Part shown: positions 37,471 to 46,880 of the stretch, one piece after another
How positions within the stretch are numbered: position 1 is the stretch's first letter
How the letters are laid out: each line of letters starts with the position of its first letter
Source of the DNA: Cerasibacillus terrae
GTDB lineage: Bacteria > Bacillota > Bacilli > Bacillales > Amphibacillaceae
Length of the DNA stretch: 64,000 nucleotides
Assembly (NCBI RefSeq): GCF_008039555.1
Contig: NZ_VDUW01000009.1
Location: 1 to 64,000 of the forward strand
Direction: 5' to 3'
Program-made: the position numbers and the translations under genes
The notes under the pieces: model-generated
The model's input: only the letters and a program-made list of their open reading frames with translations
Databases searched by the model: none
What the model was told of the DNA's origin: nothing

Positions 37471-38322
37471 ATGCCAGAACTACCGGAAGTTGAGACAATA
37501 AAGAACACATTGAAACGATTTGTTGTGGGAAAGACAATCAAAGAGGTTACTGTTCACTGGCCAAATATTATTAAGGTGCCAGATGATATACAACAATTTA
37601 AAACCCTTTTAAATGGCGAAACCATTCATGATATTCATCGAAAAGGAAAGTTTCTGCTTTTCGAATTAGATGAATATATCCTAGTCTCTCATTTACGAAT
37701 GGAAGGTAAATATAATGTATATGATTGTGCGAAACCAGTTAAGAAACATACACATGTTATTTTTACATTCACAAATAATGAGGAATTACGCTATAATGAT
37801 GTACGTAAATTTGGAACGATGCATCTCATACCGAAAGGCAAAGAACTTGAACAAAAACCTCTGAATCAACTAGGGCCTGATCCCTTTGAAGCTGCTTTTA
37901 CATTGGATTACTTTTATGAAAAACTGCAAAAAACAACTCGAGTCATAAAAGCCGTTTTATTGGATCAAACCGTACTAGCAGGACTAGGGAATATTTATGT
38001 TGATGAAACATTGTTTAAAGCGAAAGTTCACCCATTAAAACAAGCGAATAAACTAACAAAGAAAGAGGCGGAAGCAATCCGTAAAGAAGCGATTAGTATT
38101 TTACGTGAGGCTGTTCATTTAGGCGGAACAACAATTCGCTCCTATGTTAATAGTCAAGGTGACATGGGAATGTTTCAGCAGGAATTATATGTCTATGGAC
38201 AGGAAAATAAACCATGTAAAATTTGCGGAACAGAAATAGAAAAAATGAAAGTTAGTGGCCGTGGCACACATATTTGCCCAAATTGCCAGTGTGAAAATAG
38301 AGTTAATGAAAAGGAAGATTAA
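37471..38322 (+). CDS. mutM: Formamidopyrimidine-DNA glycosylase
   Basis: Removes oxidised purines such as 8-oxoguanine. MPELPEVETIKNTL has catalytic Pro2 and Glu3; Lys in HRKGKFLLF, the helix-two-turn-helix with GLGNIYVDETLF, and the C-terminal zinc finger (CKICG, CPNC). Length 283 is usual. In a polA-mutM-coaE repair operon; one base separates it from coaE. Confidence 0.96.
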   Translation: MPELPEVETIKNTLKRFVVGKTIKEVTVHWPNIIKVPDDIQQFKTLLNGETIHDIHRKGKFLLFELDEYILVSHLRMEGKYNVYDCAKPVKKHTHVIFTFTNNEELRYNDVRKFGTMHLIPKGKELEQKPLNQLGPDPFEAAFTLDYFYEKLQKTTRVIKAVLLDQTVLAGLGNIYVDETLFKAKVHPLKQANKLTKKEAEAIRKEAISILREAVHLGGTTIRSYVNSQGDMGMFQQELYVYGQENKPCKICGTEIEKMKVSGRGTHICPNCQCENRVNEKED

Positions 38323-38323
38323 T

Positions 38324-38923
38324 ATGACATTTGCAATTGGACTAACAGGAAGTATTGCTAGTGGAAAGAGTACTGTTTCCTTAATGTTTGATGACTTAAA
38401 CATTCCTGTTATTGATGCGGATAAAATTGCTAGAGAAGTTGTTCTACCAGGGGAGAAAGCGTATCAAGATATTGTACAAGCTTTTGGAAAAGAAATTTTA
38501 CGAAAAGACCGAACACTAGACCGAAAGAAATTAGGTGAAATCGTTTTTACGAGTGAGGAAAAACGAACAAAGCTAAATAATTTGATCCATCCAGCTATTC
38601 GTAAGCGAATGATAGAAAAACGAGACGGCTATATCGAAGCGAAGGAAAAAGCCGTTGTTCTTGATATTCCACTTTTATTCGAAAATAAATTAACCAGCTT
38701 CGTTGATAAAACAATTGTTGTCTATGTTGATGAAGAAGTTCAATTAAATCGTTTGATGGCTCGTGATCAATATACAGAAGAGGAAGCGAAAAATAGAATC
38801 AATTCACAGCTTTCCTTGAATGAAAAAGTGAAAATGGCAGATGCAGTGATTGATAATAATGGTACAAAACGTGAAAGCTTTCAACAATTAGAGAAAATAC
38901 TTCGAGATTGGAACATCTTATAA
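38324..38923 (+). CDS. coaE: Dephospho-CoA kinase
   Basis: Last step of coenzyme A synthesis (199 residues). P-loop GLTGSIASGKST, DADKIAREVV and LDIPLLFENKL are family motifs. ATG 38324 follows AAGGAAG and directly the mutM stop; a longer in-frame reading from 38255 lies inside mutM and is rejected. Confidence 0.95.
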   Translation: MTFAIGLTGSIASGKSTVSLMFDDLNIPVIDADKIAREVVLPGEKAYQDIVQAFGKEILRKDRTLDRKKLGEIVFTSEEKRTKLNNLIHPAIRKRMIEKRDGYIEAKEKAVVLDIPLLFENKLTSFVDKTIVVYVDEEVQLNRLMARDQYTEEEAKNRINSQLSLNEKVKMADAVIDNNGTKRESFQQLEKILRDWNIL

Positions 38924-38927
38924 TTAA

Positions 38928-38971
38928 AAGGAGAAGAAGCAGAAAAAACTCGCTTCTTCTCCTTCTTTTTT
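38928..38971 (+). terminator. Strong terminator after coaE
   Basis: AAGGAGAAGAAGC (38928-38940) pairs perfectly with the arm at 38952-38964, followed by a T-run. Confidence 0.9.
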
Positions 38972-39038
38972 GAAAACTTTTCTACAATCTTATAAAGAAA
39001 ATGTTTTTTTACATAAATAATCACATTTTTAGGTTTAA

Positions 39039-39083
39039 TATGTTATACTATTAATGGTTTTCATAAAAAAAGTATGGCATATA
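39039..39083 (+). promoter_or_regulatory. gapB promoter region with two CcpN-like operators
   Basis: TATGTTATACT (39039-39049) fully fits the CcpN consensus TRTGHYATAYW as I know it, and contains TATACT, the likely -10. TATGGCATATA (39073-39083) fits with one mismatch and ends just before the ribosome site. Both point the same way, 34 bases apart. CcpN represses gapB during growth on sugar in B. subtilis. Confidence 0.6.
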
Positions 39084-39099
39084 CAGGAGGAATACACAA

Positions 39100-40119
39100 A
39101 TGAATAAAATCCGTATTGCGATAAATGGCTTTGGGCGAATTGGACGTATGGTTTTTCGTCAAGCAATGCAAGATGAACAATTAGAAGTTGTAGCAGTAAA
39201 TGCTAGCTATCCTACAGAAACTTTAGCACACTTAATTAAATATGATAGTGTTCATGGTGCTTATGATGGTGATGTAAAAGTAGTAGGAGAAGAGCTTGAA
39301 ATAGATGGGCACAAAATTGCACACGTTAACTCAAGAGACCCAGAACAATTACCATGGGAAGCATACAAAATCGATGTTGTCGTTGAAGCAACAGGTGCAT
39401 TTAAAACAAAAGAGACAGCCGGTCTTCATATAAATGCAGGTGCAAAAAAAGTAGTTATTACAGCTCCAGGCAAAGATGTTGATAAAACAATTGTAATGGG
39501 TGTAAATCATGATGAATATGAAGAAACAGATACAGTTGTTTCGAATGCATCATGTACAACAAACTGCTTGGCACCAGTTGTAAAGGTATTGGATGAACAG
39601 TTTAAAATTGTAAACGGTTTGATGACAACTGTTCATGCATTTACAAATGATCAAAAGAATTTAGACAATCCACATAAAGACCTACGCCGTGCTAGAGGAT
39701 GTACACAATCCATTATCCCAACATCAACAGGTGCTGCAAAAGCATTAGGTGAGGTATTACCACATTTAAATGGAAAATTACATGGTATGGCTTTACGTGT
39801 ACCAACACCAAATGTGTCCTTAGTTGATTTAGTGATTGATGTTGAAGAATCGGTTACAGTGGATGAAGTGAATGAAGCGTTTAAACAAGCAGCAACAGGT
39901 GATTTAGAAGGAATCATCGAATATAGTGAGGAACCACTAGTATCTATTGATTACACAACAACAGAAGCTTCCGCTACAATTGATGCCTTATCAACGATGG
40001 TAATGGACGATCATAAAGTAAAAGTATTAGCATGGTATGACAATGAATGGGGCTACTCTAAACGTGTTGTTGATTTGACAAAATATGTTGGAAAATCACT
40101 GTTTGTAAAAAATAAATAA
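39100..40119 (+). CDS. gapB: Gluconeogenic glyceraldehyde-3-phosphate dehydrogenase GapB
   Basis: The 339-residue enzyme has INGFGRIGRMVFRQA for cofactor binding and the catalytic Cys in SNASCTTNCLAPV. It resembles GapB rather than glycolytic GapA: it follows coaE as in B. subtilis, has NASYPTETLAHLIKYDS after the first strand, and has CcpN-like operators. GapB normally runs toward glucose with NADP+. The speD gene that often follows is not here. Confidence 0.93.
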   Translation: MNKIRIAINGFGRIGRMVFRQAMQDEQLEVVAVNASYPTETLAHLIKYDSVHGAYDGDVKVVGEELEIDGHKIAHVNSRDPEQLPWEAYKIDVVVEATGAFKTKETAGLHINAGAKKVVITAPGKDVDKTIVMGVNHDEYEETDTVVSNASCTTNCLAPVVKVLDEQFKIVNGLMTTVHAFTNDQKNLDNPHKDLRRARGCTQSIIPTSTGAAKALGEVLPHLNGKLHGMALRVPTPNVSLVDLVIDVEESVTVDEVNEAFKQAATGDLEGIIEYSEEPLVSIDYTTTEASATIDALSTMVMDDHKVKVLAWYDNEWGYSKRVVDLTKYVGKSLFVKNK

Positions 40120-40128
40120 AGATAAACG

Positions 40129-40169
40129 AAAGGGTTATCCATGTTCTTACATGGACAACCTTTTTTTTT
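40129..40169 (+). terminator. Terminator after gapB
   Basis: AAAGGGTTATCCATGT (40129-40144) pairs with the arm at 40149-40163 and is followed by a long T-run. Confidence 0.9.
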
Positions 40170-40535
40170 ATGGGAGAATTTTTGATCATACTATATGGTA
40201 TCTTTCTATGCGTAATCTGCTAAACTACAATAAATTACCTACTATTTAAAATACCCGTAATCTATTAATTACTTGGTGAATGTGACGAAATTATGTTTCA
40301 AATAATAAACACTTGTGTTATATTGCTTATGATTTTTTTGTTCCTTTATAGAATATAAAAAACATGCTAAAATAGATAGAGTATATAATTTCTTGTATAG
40401 AATCAACGTGATGGTAGTTAAAGATAAAAGTTGCTATTTTATAATATAAAAAAATAGAATAATTTTCATGCGATGCCTTGATGTTTGTATTTATGTAAAT
40501 ATTAATTAAAGACTATATATTTAGGAGCGAACAAA
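40170..40535 (+). promoter_or_regulatory. 366-base gap with the probable nrdR-dnaB-dnaI promoter
   Basis: No open frame of note. TTTATA (40345-40350) and TAAAAT (40368-40373), 17 bases apart, make the best promoter; a second weak option lies around 40430-40460. The leader would be about 155 bases, very AT-rich, without a clear hairpin or T-box. The ribosome site AGGAG lies just before nrdR. Confidence 0.35.
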
Positions 40536-41009
40536 ATGAGATGTCCAACCTGTCAAAATAAAAATTCCAAAGTCCTAGACTCACGTCCGATTGAAGAAGG
40601 ACGCTCTATTCGTAGAAGACGTGAATGTGAGTCATGTGGATTTCGTTTCACAACATTTGAACGTACTGAAAAAGTACCACTAATGGTTGTTAAAAAAGAT
40701 GGAGTACGCCAAGAGTTTAATCGAGAAAAATTAACTCGTGGAATTATAAAATCTTGTGAAAAACGGCCTGTATCAGCTGATACAATCGATGAAATGGTCC
40801 ATCAAATTGAAAAACAACTTCACAATAAAAATGTTGCAGAAGTGGATAGTAATGAAATTGGAGAAAAAGTAATGGAGCAACTTGCTCAAGTTGATGAGGT
40901 GGCATATGTTCGTTTTGCTTCTGTTTATCGACAATTTAAGGATATTACCGTATTTATGAATGAATTAAAAGATTTAATTGAAGCGGATAAGAAATCAAAA
41001 CATGAATAG
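40536..41009 (+). CDS. nrdR: Ribonucleotide reductase repressor NrdR
   Basis: ATP/dATP-sensing repressor of ribonucleotide reductase genes (157 residues). The zinc ribbon has MRCPTCQ and CESCGFRF; the ATP-cone runs from about 49 to 139. Leads nrdR-dnaB-dnaI, the usual Bacillus arrangement. Confidence 0.97.
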   Translation: MRCPTCQNKNSKVLDSRPIEEGRSIRRRRECESCGFRFTTFERTEKVPLMVVKKDGVRQEFNREKLTRGIIKSCEKRPVSADTIDEMVHQIEKQLHNKNVAEVDSNEIGEKVMEQLAQVDEVAYVRFASVYRQFKDITVFMNELKDLIEADKKSKHE

Positions 41010-41035
41010 AACCACGTTAAAGAAAGGGTTATAAA

Positions 41036-42406
41036 ATGAACTTCATTGGAAAAATCTTGCCAAATGACGGTTTTTTTGTTCAATTTAGAGGTGAGTTACC
41101 TGTAGACTACGCCATTTCATTAACCCATTTGTATCAACCACTAATTGGAATACAAGCTGTAATGTTATACCAAACATTGCTACATGAATACCAATTACAA
41201 TCCAGTTTCATTGCCAGGACACATCACGTATTAATGAATTATTTACTTATACCTCTAGATGAAATATATAAAGCTCGTCTAAAACTAGAGGGGATTGGAT
41301 TATTAAACACGTATGAAGTAGAAAACAAAAATCATTCCGGATATATGTATGAGTTACAAAGTCCTTTTGCACCAAATACATTTTTTCAAGATGCTATGTT
41401 GTCACAATTATTATATCACCATCTTGGTCAACACCGATTTGATCAATTAAAAAACACGCTTATTAGGAAATCACATTCAAAAGATAAAAGAAACATCACT
41501 GCTACATTTCATGAGGTATTTGAGACATTTCAACCGACATCAGAAACGGTAAAACACGTACCAGAATTGCAAGGAGAAAGTATGGGTCCACAAATTGAAA
41601 TGATGGATTTCACCTGGATGTCAACCATGTTAAAACAACGGATGATTCCATCTAAAAAAGTATTAACAAAAGAAAACAAACGCATCATATCACAGATGCA
41701 AATTCTTTATCAGTTAGCAAATTATGAAGTGGAAAGTTGTGTTTTATGGGCATTGAATGAAGAGAATGAATTTGATGTAGAAGAATTTAAACAAGCCTGT
41801 CATGATAAATACTCAATAAATGGTAAAAATGTTCCTATTAAACTATCAGTTAAGGATGAACCATCTAAACAAGAGGAATCACAAACAAAACCGAAAACGA
41901 AAGAAGAAAGACTGATTCATACATTAGAAATGGTATCTCCGCAACAACTATTAGCTAACTTATCTAGTGGGAATCAAGCTTCAGCTCAAGACCTTAAAGC
42001 AGTTCGGGATGTCATGTTATCGCAAGGGTTAACCCCTCCAGTAATGAATGTTTTGATACATTATGTTTTATTACAATCAAATATGGGCTTATCAAAGGCA
42101 TATATGGAGAAAATTGCGAGCCATTGGTCACGAGCTAATTTAAAGACGGCTAAACAAGCTATGGAATTCGCTAAAAAACAGCAAAAGCAATTTGAAGCCA
42201 ATAAGACAAAGCAGCAATATCGTACACCTTACTATAGACAACAAAAACAGACAGAAGTTATTCCAGATTGGTTTAAAGAGCGTAAAACAAAACAAAAAGA
42301 AAAGCAAAAAGAATCTTTACCAAATCAGCAGAAAATTGATGTTCAAAAAGAGAAAGAAAGAATGGCAGCATTTATTAAAGAGCATGCTACAAACCAAAAA
42401 AAATAA
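41036..42406 (+). CDS. dnaB: Primosomal protein DnaB (helicase loader)
   Basis: Firmicute DnaB (456 residues), not the helicase, helps DnaI load the replicative helicase DnaC at oriC with DnaD and DnaA. The N-terminal winged-helix DnaD/DnaB region begins LPVDYAISLTHLYQPLIGIQA; the C-terminal DnaD-like domain is at about 290-380, with a very basic Gln/Lys tail. The dnaI gene starts 20 bases later behind AAAGGAGG. Confidence 0.93.
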   Translation: MNFIGKILPNDGFFVQFRGELPVDYAISLTHLYQPLIGIQAVMLYQTLLHEYQLQSSFIARTHHVLMNYLLIPLDEIYKARLKLEGIGLLNTYEVENKNHSGYMYELQSPFAPNTFFQDAMLSQLLYHHLGQHRFDQLKNTLIRKSHSKDKRNITATFHEVFETFQPTSETVKHVPELQGESMGPQIEMMDFTWMSTMLKQRMIPSKKVLTKENKRIISQMQILYQLANYEVESCVLWALNEENEFDVEEFKQACHDKYSINGKNVPIKLSVKDEPSKQEESQTKPKTKEERLIHTLEMVSPQQLLANLSSGNQASAQDLKAVRDVMLSQGLTPPVMNVLIHYVLLQSNMGLSKAYMEKIASHWSRANLKTAKQAMEFAKKQQKQFEANKTKQQYRTPYYRQQKQTEVIPDWFKERKTKQKEKQKESLPNQQKIDVQKEKERMAAFIKEHATNQKK

Positions 42407-42426
42407 TGTAAAGGAGGTCTGAGTTT

Positions 42427-43353
42427 ATGGAACCAGTACAATTTGCTTTAAAAAAATGGATGCACACCAATAAAAACTTCAAAGAATATTATATTAAGAT
42501 AAGTCGAGAAGTATTAAATGACCCGGGAATAAAACAGTTTTTATCATTGCATCCAGAACTAACGAAAAAAGATATTACAAGAAATATGATGAAACTATAT
42601 GAATACAAAAGTCAATCCAAGCAATGTGCAGCATGTGAATCTTTACCGACATGCTGTAATATGCTTAAAGGATACACGCCGGTGCTACGCGTGGAAGGAA
42701 ATGATATTCATATTTCCTATGAAAAATGTCAACTACATCTTCAAGATGAACAAGAGCGAAGGCAAACAAAATTGATTAAAAGCTTATACATGCCAAAGGA
42801 TATACTAGAAGCATCCATTGATGAAATTGACAGTGATTCAGAACGTGGTCAAGCGGTAATGGAATTACACCAGTTCATTAGACAAGCAAAAGATGGAATT
42901 CCAGAAAAGGGAATCTTTTTTCATGGTCCGTTTGGTGTAGGAAAAACATATTTTCTTGGTGCATTAGCAAATTCATTGAAGAATTTTAATATTTCTTCTA
43001 TGTTAATTTATATGCCGGAATTAGTCCGTGAAATGCGTTCATCCTTAAAAGATGATTCTGTAAATAAAAAGATAGATTATTTTAAAAAAGCAGATGTATT
43101 GATGCTTGATGATATTGGAGCAGAAATGCAGTCACCTTGGTTTCGTGATGAGATTCTTGGATCAATTTTACAATTTCGCATGATGGAGAAATTACCTGTC
43201 TTTTTCACATCCAATTATAGTTTATCACAACTAGAAACGATGCTAGCAACGACGAAAAATGGAGTAGAACAAGTCAAGGCAGGCCGAATTATTGAACGAA
43301 TTAAACAAGTTAGTAAAGAAGTACCTGTTTATGGAAGAAATCGTCGTGAATAA
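42427..43353 (+). CDS. dnaI: Helicase loader DnaI
   Basis: AAA+ loader (308 residues) that places the replicative helicase on DNA. The N-terminal zinc region has CAACESLPTCC plus downstream Cys; Walker A HGPFGVGKT; Walker B VLMLDDIGAE; arginine finger region AGRIIERI. Directly follows dnaB. Confidence 0.96.
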   Translation: MEPVQFALKKWMHTNKNFKEYYIKISREVLNDPGIKQFLSLHPELTKKDITRNMMKLYEYKSQSKQCAACESLPTCCNMLKGYTPVLRVEGNDIHISYEKCQLHLQDEQERRQTKLIKSLYMPKDILEASIDEIDSDSERGQAVMELHQFIRQAKDGIPEKGIFFHGPFGVGKTYFLGALANSLKNFNISSMLIYMPELVREMRSSLKDDSVNKKIDYFKKADVLMLDDIGAEMQSPWFRDEILGSILQFRMMEKLPVFFTSNYSLSQLETMLATTKNGVEQVKAGRIIERIKQVSKEVPVYGRNRRE

Positions 43354-43390
43354 TGAATCTTCAATCAATGTAATAAGCAATATTAGAAAT

Positions 43391-43419
43391 AAAGACCGTT
43401 GTGTTAGCAACGGCCTTTT
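43391..43419 (+). terminator. Terminator after dnaI
   Basis: AAAGACCGTTG (43391-43401) pairs with CAACGGCCTTT (about 43408-43418) with one mismatch. The rest of the gap to 43649 shows only a weak promoter-like TATAAT at 43610-43615 for ytxC. Confidence 0.65.
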
Positions 43420-43649
43420 AGCTTTTCGTATCGGTCCCTTCGTTGCTCACTGTCACAGTTGAATAACACATTCCTCATCTCACTCCACTCCAGATACAAT
43501 TGCAACAGAAAACATCCCTCTGTAAGATAGAAACAAATATTTGTTCATCTTTTCTATAAAAGAGTATCATTAGTTTTTAGATTTATACATTTTTTCTCTT
43601 GCATGTCCATATAATGTAACAGTTTGGATTAGTGTGAGGGTGATGTCCT

Positions 43650-44483
43650 TTGTTTGAAGTTTATTTTCAGTCTACTAAAGAAGTAACTTATTTTTGTGAG
43701 TCTTTATTTCAAATAACAAATGAAATTAATGTGCATTGGGAAACAAGTAAAGATTGGGGGAATCGATTACAATTAAATAATTCTAGTAAACAACTGGCCA
43801 TTAGTATTTCAAAAGCAATGGTTGAGGTATTTATGAATTTTCATCTTACGGAAGTCGTAAGAAAGCTCATCAAAGATAAATATTATTATACGGATCAGGA
43901 AGAAATAAATCGGATTTTAAATTTGACTGAAGAAATGTTATTAGAAGAACATCATGATTTTAATATCTTAGATAAGGAATACCCGAAAGATATGTTACAG
44001 ACCTTGTTTTATACAAATATTCGTCAAACTCCATCCATCCACTTTGATTCGATTATACAATTTCGCTTATCTGCTTTTAGAGATAAATTAATACAGTGGA
44101 TTGGGTTAGCTATTGATGACTTTAAACGTGAAGAAGACCATCAAGCATTTATACATATGCTTCGGGAATATATTTCAAATAAACAAGCTAGTCATGATCT
44201 CATCCATGTTCTACAAGGAGATTCATTTACCTTTTATAAAACAGATGGGAGTCACTTAACAGAAAAAAAATTAAAACAATTAATGCATAAAGAACCATTG
44301 TATATCGTTGGTTTAGATGGAAATGAAATGAATTTAGCACCGTTAATTGCAATTGCACCAAATACAATAAAAATATATGGTGATGATCCATCAGAACCAA
44401 AAACACAAACCATTATTAATGTTTTTCAGGAAAAAGTGAAGTTCTTGCCGGTATCTGATTTTCCATTTTCTTTACAAAGATAG
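43650..44483 (+). CDS. ytxC: YtxC-like protein, putative sporulation protein
   Basis: The 277-residue soluble protein lies between dnaI and thrS, the position of ytxC in B. subtilis, and fits that family in length and mixed alpha content, for example the FNILDKEYPKDML and SIIQFRLSAFRDKL segments. Start TTG 43650 follows GAGGGTGATG. Function not established. Confidence 0.8.
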   Translation: MFEVYFQSTKEVTYFCESLFQITNEINVHWETSKDWGNRLQLNNSSKQLAISISKAMVEVFMNFHLTEVVRKLIKDKYYYTDQEEINRILNLTEEMLLEEHHDFNILDKEYPKDMLQTLFYTNIRQTPSIHFDSIIQFRLSAFRDKLIQWIGLAIDDFKREEDHQAFIHMLREYISNKQASHDLIHVLQGDSFTFYKTDGSHLTEKKLKQLMHKEPLYIVGLDGNEMNLAPLIAIAPNTIKIYGDDPSEPKTQTIINVFQEKVKFLPVSDFPFSLQR

Positions 44484-44512
44484 TTGCATTCTTAATGAAT
44501 TATTGGTATAAT
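44484..44512 (+). promoter_or_regulatory. thrS promoter
   Basis: TTGCAT (44484-44489) and TATAAT (44507-44512) are exactly 17 bases apart, with an extended TGG before the -10. It begins immediately after the ytxC stop. Confidence 0.8.
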
Positions 44513-44518
44513 ATTAGA

Positions 44519-44793
44519 TAAAATTTCAATCATATTATTATCGGTTACGACAAGGACATGATTGTTTGTCAAATAACTGTTAAAGAGATAGAAGTCACTG
44601 GCTGAAAGCTTCTACGGTTATCAAACAATTACCACCTTTGAACTCTGCATTGGAAATAAGTACATTGCAGCGTCTGATCCACGTTACGGAAAATGAAGTC
44701 GTTAATGAAATGTTATTCATTACGTAAATTAGGGTGGAACCACGATATCAACACTCGTCCCTTTGTGTCAAACAAAGAGATGAGTGTTTTTTT
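44519..44793 (+). promoter_or_regulatory. T-box leader of thrS, specifier ACC (Thr)
   Basis: The T-box AGGGTGGAACCACG is at 44731-44744. Stem I can be traced: CAAGG (44551-44555) with CCTTTG (44635-44640) and TTGTTTG (44562-44568) with CAAACAA (44622-44628). The specifier loop between them holds ACC at 44631-44633, followed by A as usual. The terminator stem spans about 44751-44787 and ends in T's to 44793. Uncharged tRNA-Thr should allow read-through into thrS. Confidence 0.92.
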
Positions 44794-44831
44794 ATTTTTA
44801 ATGGATAAACATAAATGAAGGAGTGTTAGAA

Positions 44832-46778
44832 ATGGATGAAATTAATATTCAATTCCCAGATGGTGCAACAAAAGTTTTTCCAAAAGGAACAACAGGTGAG
44901 GATATTGCAAAAAGTATTTCTTCTGGTTTAAAAAAGCAAGCATTAGCAGTCAAACTAGATGGAAAATTACTTGATTTAAAACGAGAACTTCCCGCTAGTG
45001 GTGCGATTGAAATAATCACGTATAAAGATGATGAAGGTATTGATATCATGCGCCACTCCACAGCCCATTTAATGGCCCAAGCTATCAAGCGACTATATAA
45101 AGAGGTGAACTTTGGTGTAGGCCCAGTTATTGAAGAAGGATTTTATTATGATATGGATATGGAGGTCTCGTTAACACCAGAAGACCTACCAAAAATTGAA
45201 AAAGAAATGCAACGAATTATTGATCAAAACATTGAAATTGAACGGATTGAAGTTACCCGAGAAGAAGCAATTCAAATGTTTACAGATATAAATGATCCAT
45301 TGAAAATAGAACTCATTCATGATATTCCTGAAGATGAACAAGTGACCATTTATAAGCAAGATGACTTTTTTGATTTATGTCGTGGAGTTCATGTTCCCTC
45401 CACAGGTAAAATTAAGGCTTTTAAATTGTTAAGTATTTCTGGTGCATATTGGCGTGGAGACAGTAAAAATAAACAATTACAGCGAATCTATGGAACTGTT
45501 TTTGAAAAGAAGAAAGAATTAGAAAAATATCTTCATATTTTGGAGGAAAGAAAAGAACGTGATCATCGTAAATTAGGAAAAGAATTAGGCATCTTTACCA
45601 TTTCACAAAAGGTCGGACAAGGACTACCTCTATGGCTACCAAAAGGGGCAACAATTAGACGTATCATTGAACGCTATATTGTAGATATAGAAGAAAAATT
45701 AGGATATGACCATGTATACACACCTGTTCTCGGTAGTGTAGAATTATATAAAACAAGTGGTCACTTAGATCACTATAATGAAGATATGTTCCCTAGAATG
45801 GAAATGGATAATGAAGATTTAGTATTACGTCCGATGAACTGTCCACACCATATGATGGTTTATAAAAACCAATTATATAGTTACCGCCATTTACCAGTTC
45901 GTATTGCAGAGTTAGGAACCATGCATCGTTATGAAATGTCAGGTGCGCTAGCTGGATTACAACGTGTACGGGGGATGACTTTAAATGATGCTCATATTTT
46001 TGTTCGTCCAGATCAGATGAAGGAAGAATTCATTCGTGTTGTGGAATTAATCGAGCATGTGTATAAAGACTTTGGAATTGAAGATTATTACTTCCGTTTG
46101 TCATATCGTGACCCAGAGGATAAAGAGAAATATATCGATAATGATGAAATGTGGGAAAAGGCACAAGCTGTACTAAAAGAAACAATGGAAGAAATGAATT
46201 TAGAATACGTTGAAGCTGAAGGGGAAGCAGCTTTTTATGGACCTAAATTAGATGTACAAGTAAAAACAGCACTTGGAAAAGACGAAACATTATCAACTGT
46301 TCAGTTAGACTATCAAGTAGCTGAAAAATTCGATTTATCCTATATTGGTGAAGATGGAAAGCAACATCGCCCAGTTGTTATTCACCGCGGGGTTGTTTCT
46401 ACAATGGAACGTTTTGTAGCCTTCCTATTGGAAGAATATAAAGGAGCTTTTCCTGCGTGGCTTTCACCTGTGCAAGTTAAAGTAATCCCTGTTTCTTTAA
46501 AAGCTCACCTCGACTATGCAAATGATGTAGCTGATCGTTTACGAATGCAAGGAAGACGTGTGGAAGTGGATGTACGTGATGAGAAAATTGGTTATAAAAT
46601 TCGTGAAGCACAAACTGAAAAAGTTCCATTCACACTCGTTGTAGGTGATAAAGAAATAGAAGATAATGCAGTGAATGCAAGACGATATGGAGAGAAAAAC
46701 TCTGAAACAATGAGTTATGACGCATTTGAACAATTATTAAAAGATGAAGTAGAACAAAAAGTATTACGGGGGAAATAA
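44832..46778 (+). CDS. thrS: Threonyl-tRNA synthetase
   Basis: Charges tRNA-Thr (648 residues). TGS domain at about 1-62, editing domain with [10 protein letters not shown], class II core with [11 protein letters not shown] and [18 protein letters not shown], then the anticodon-binding domain. ATG 44832 has AAGGAG eight bases upstream; an in-frame GTG at 44823 is too close to it. Controlled by the T-box upstream. Confidence 0.97.
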   Translation: MDEINIQFPDGATKVFPKGTTGEDIAKSISSGLKKQALAVKLDGKLLDLKRELPASGAIEIITYKDDEGIDIMRHSTAHLMAQAIKRLYKEVNFGVGPVIEEGFYYDMDMEVSLTPEDLPKIEKEMQRIIDQNIEIERIEVTREEAIQMFTDINDPLKIELIHDIPEDEQVTIYKQDDFFDLCRGVHVPSTGKIKAFKLLSISGAYWRGDSKNKQLQRIYGTVFEKKKELEKYLHILEERKERDHRKLGKELGIFTISQKVGQGLPLWLPKGATIRRIIERYIVDIEEKLGYDHVYTPVLGSVELYKTSGHLDHYNEDMFPRMEMDNEDLVLRPMNCPHHMMVYKNQLYSYRHLPVRIAELGTMHRYEMSGALAGLQRVRGMTLNDAHIFVRPDQMKEEFIRVVELIEHVYKDFGIEDYYFRLSYRDPEDKEKYIDNDEMWEKAQAVLKETMEEMNLEYVEAEGEAAFYGPKLDVQVKTALGKDETLSTVQLDYQVAEKFDLSYIGEDGKQHRPVVIHRGVVSTMERFVAFLLEEYKGAFPAWLSPVQVKVIPVSLKAHLDYANDVADRLRMQGRRVEVDVRDEKIGYKIREAQTEKVPFTLVVGDKEIEDNAVNARRYGEKNSETMSYDAFEQLLKDEVEQKVLRGK

Positions 46779-46820
46779 TTTGATCCGTGAGATGAATTAC
46801 AATTTGCTGTAATATATGTT

Positions 46821-46865
46821 AAGTCCTGGTAATTAGAATTTCTGTCCTAATTACCAGGACTTTTA
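46821..46865 (+). terminator. Terminator after thrS
   Basis: AAGTCCTGGTAATTAG (46821-46836) pairs perfectly with the arm at 46847-46862; TTTTATTT follows on the plus strand. Confidence 0.8.
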
Positions 46866-46880
46866 TTTAATATGCAAGTC

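Noticed and set aside
40308-40325. ACACTTGTGT palindrome upstream of nrdR, considered as NrdR box
   Set aside because: NrdR boxes are longer (about 16 bases with ATATAT core) and come in pairs; this does not fit.
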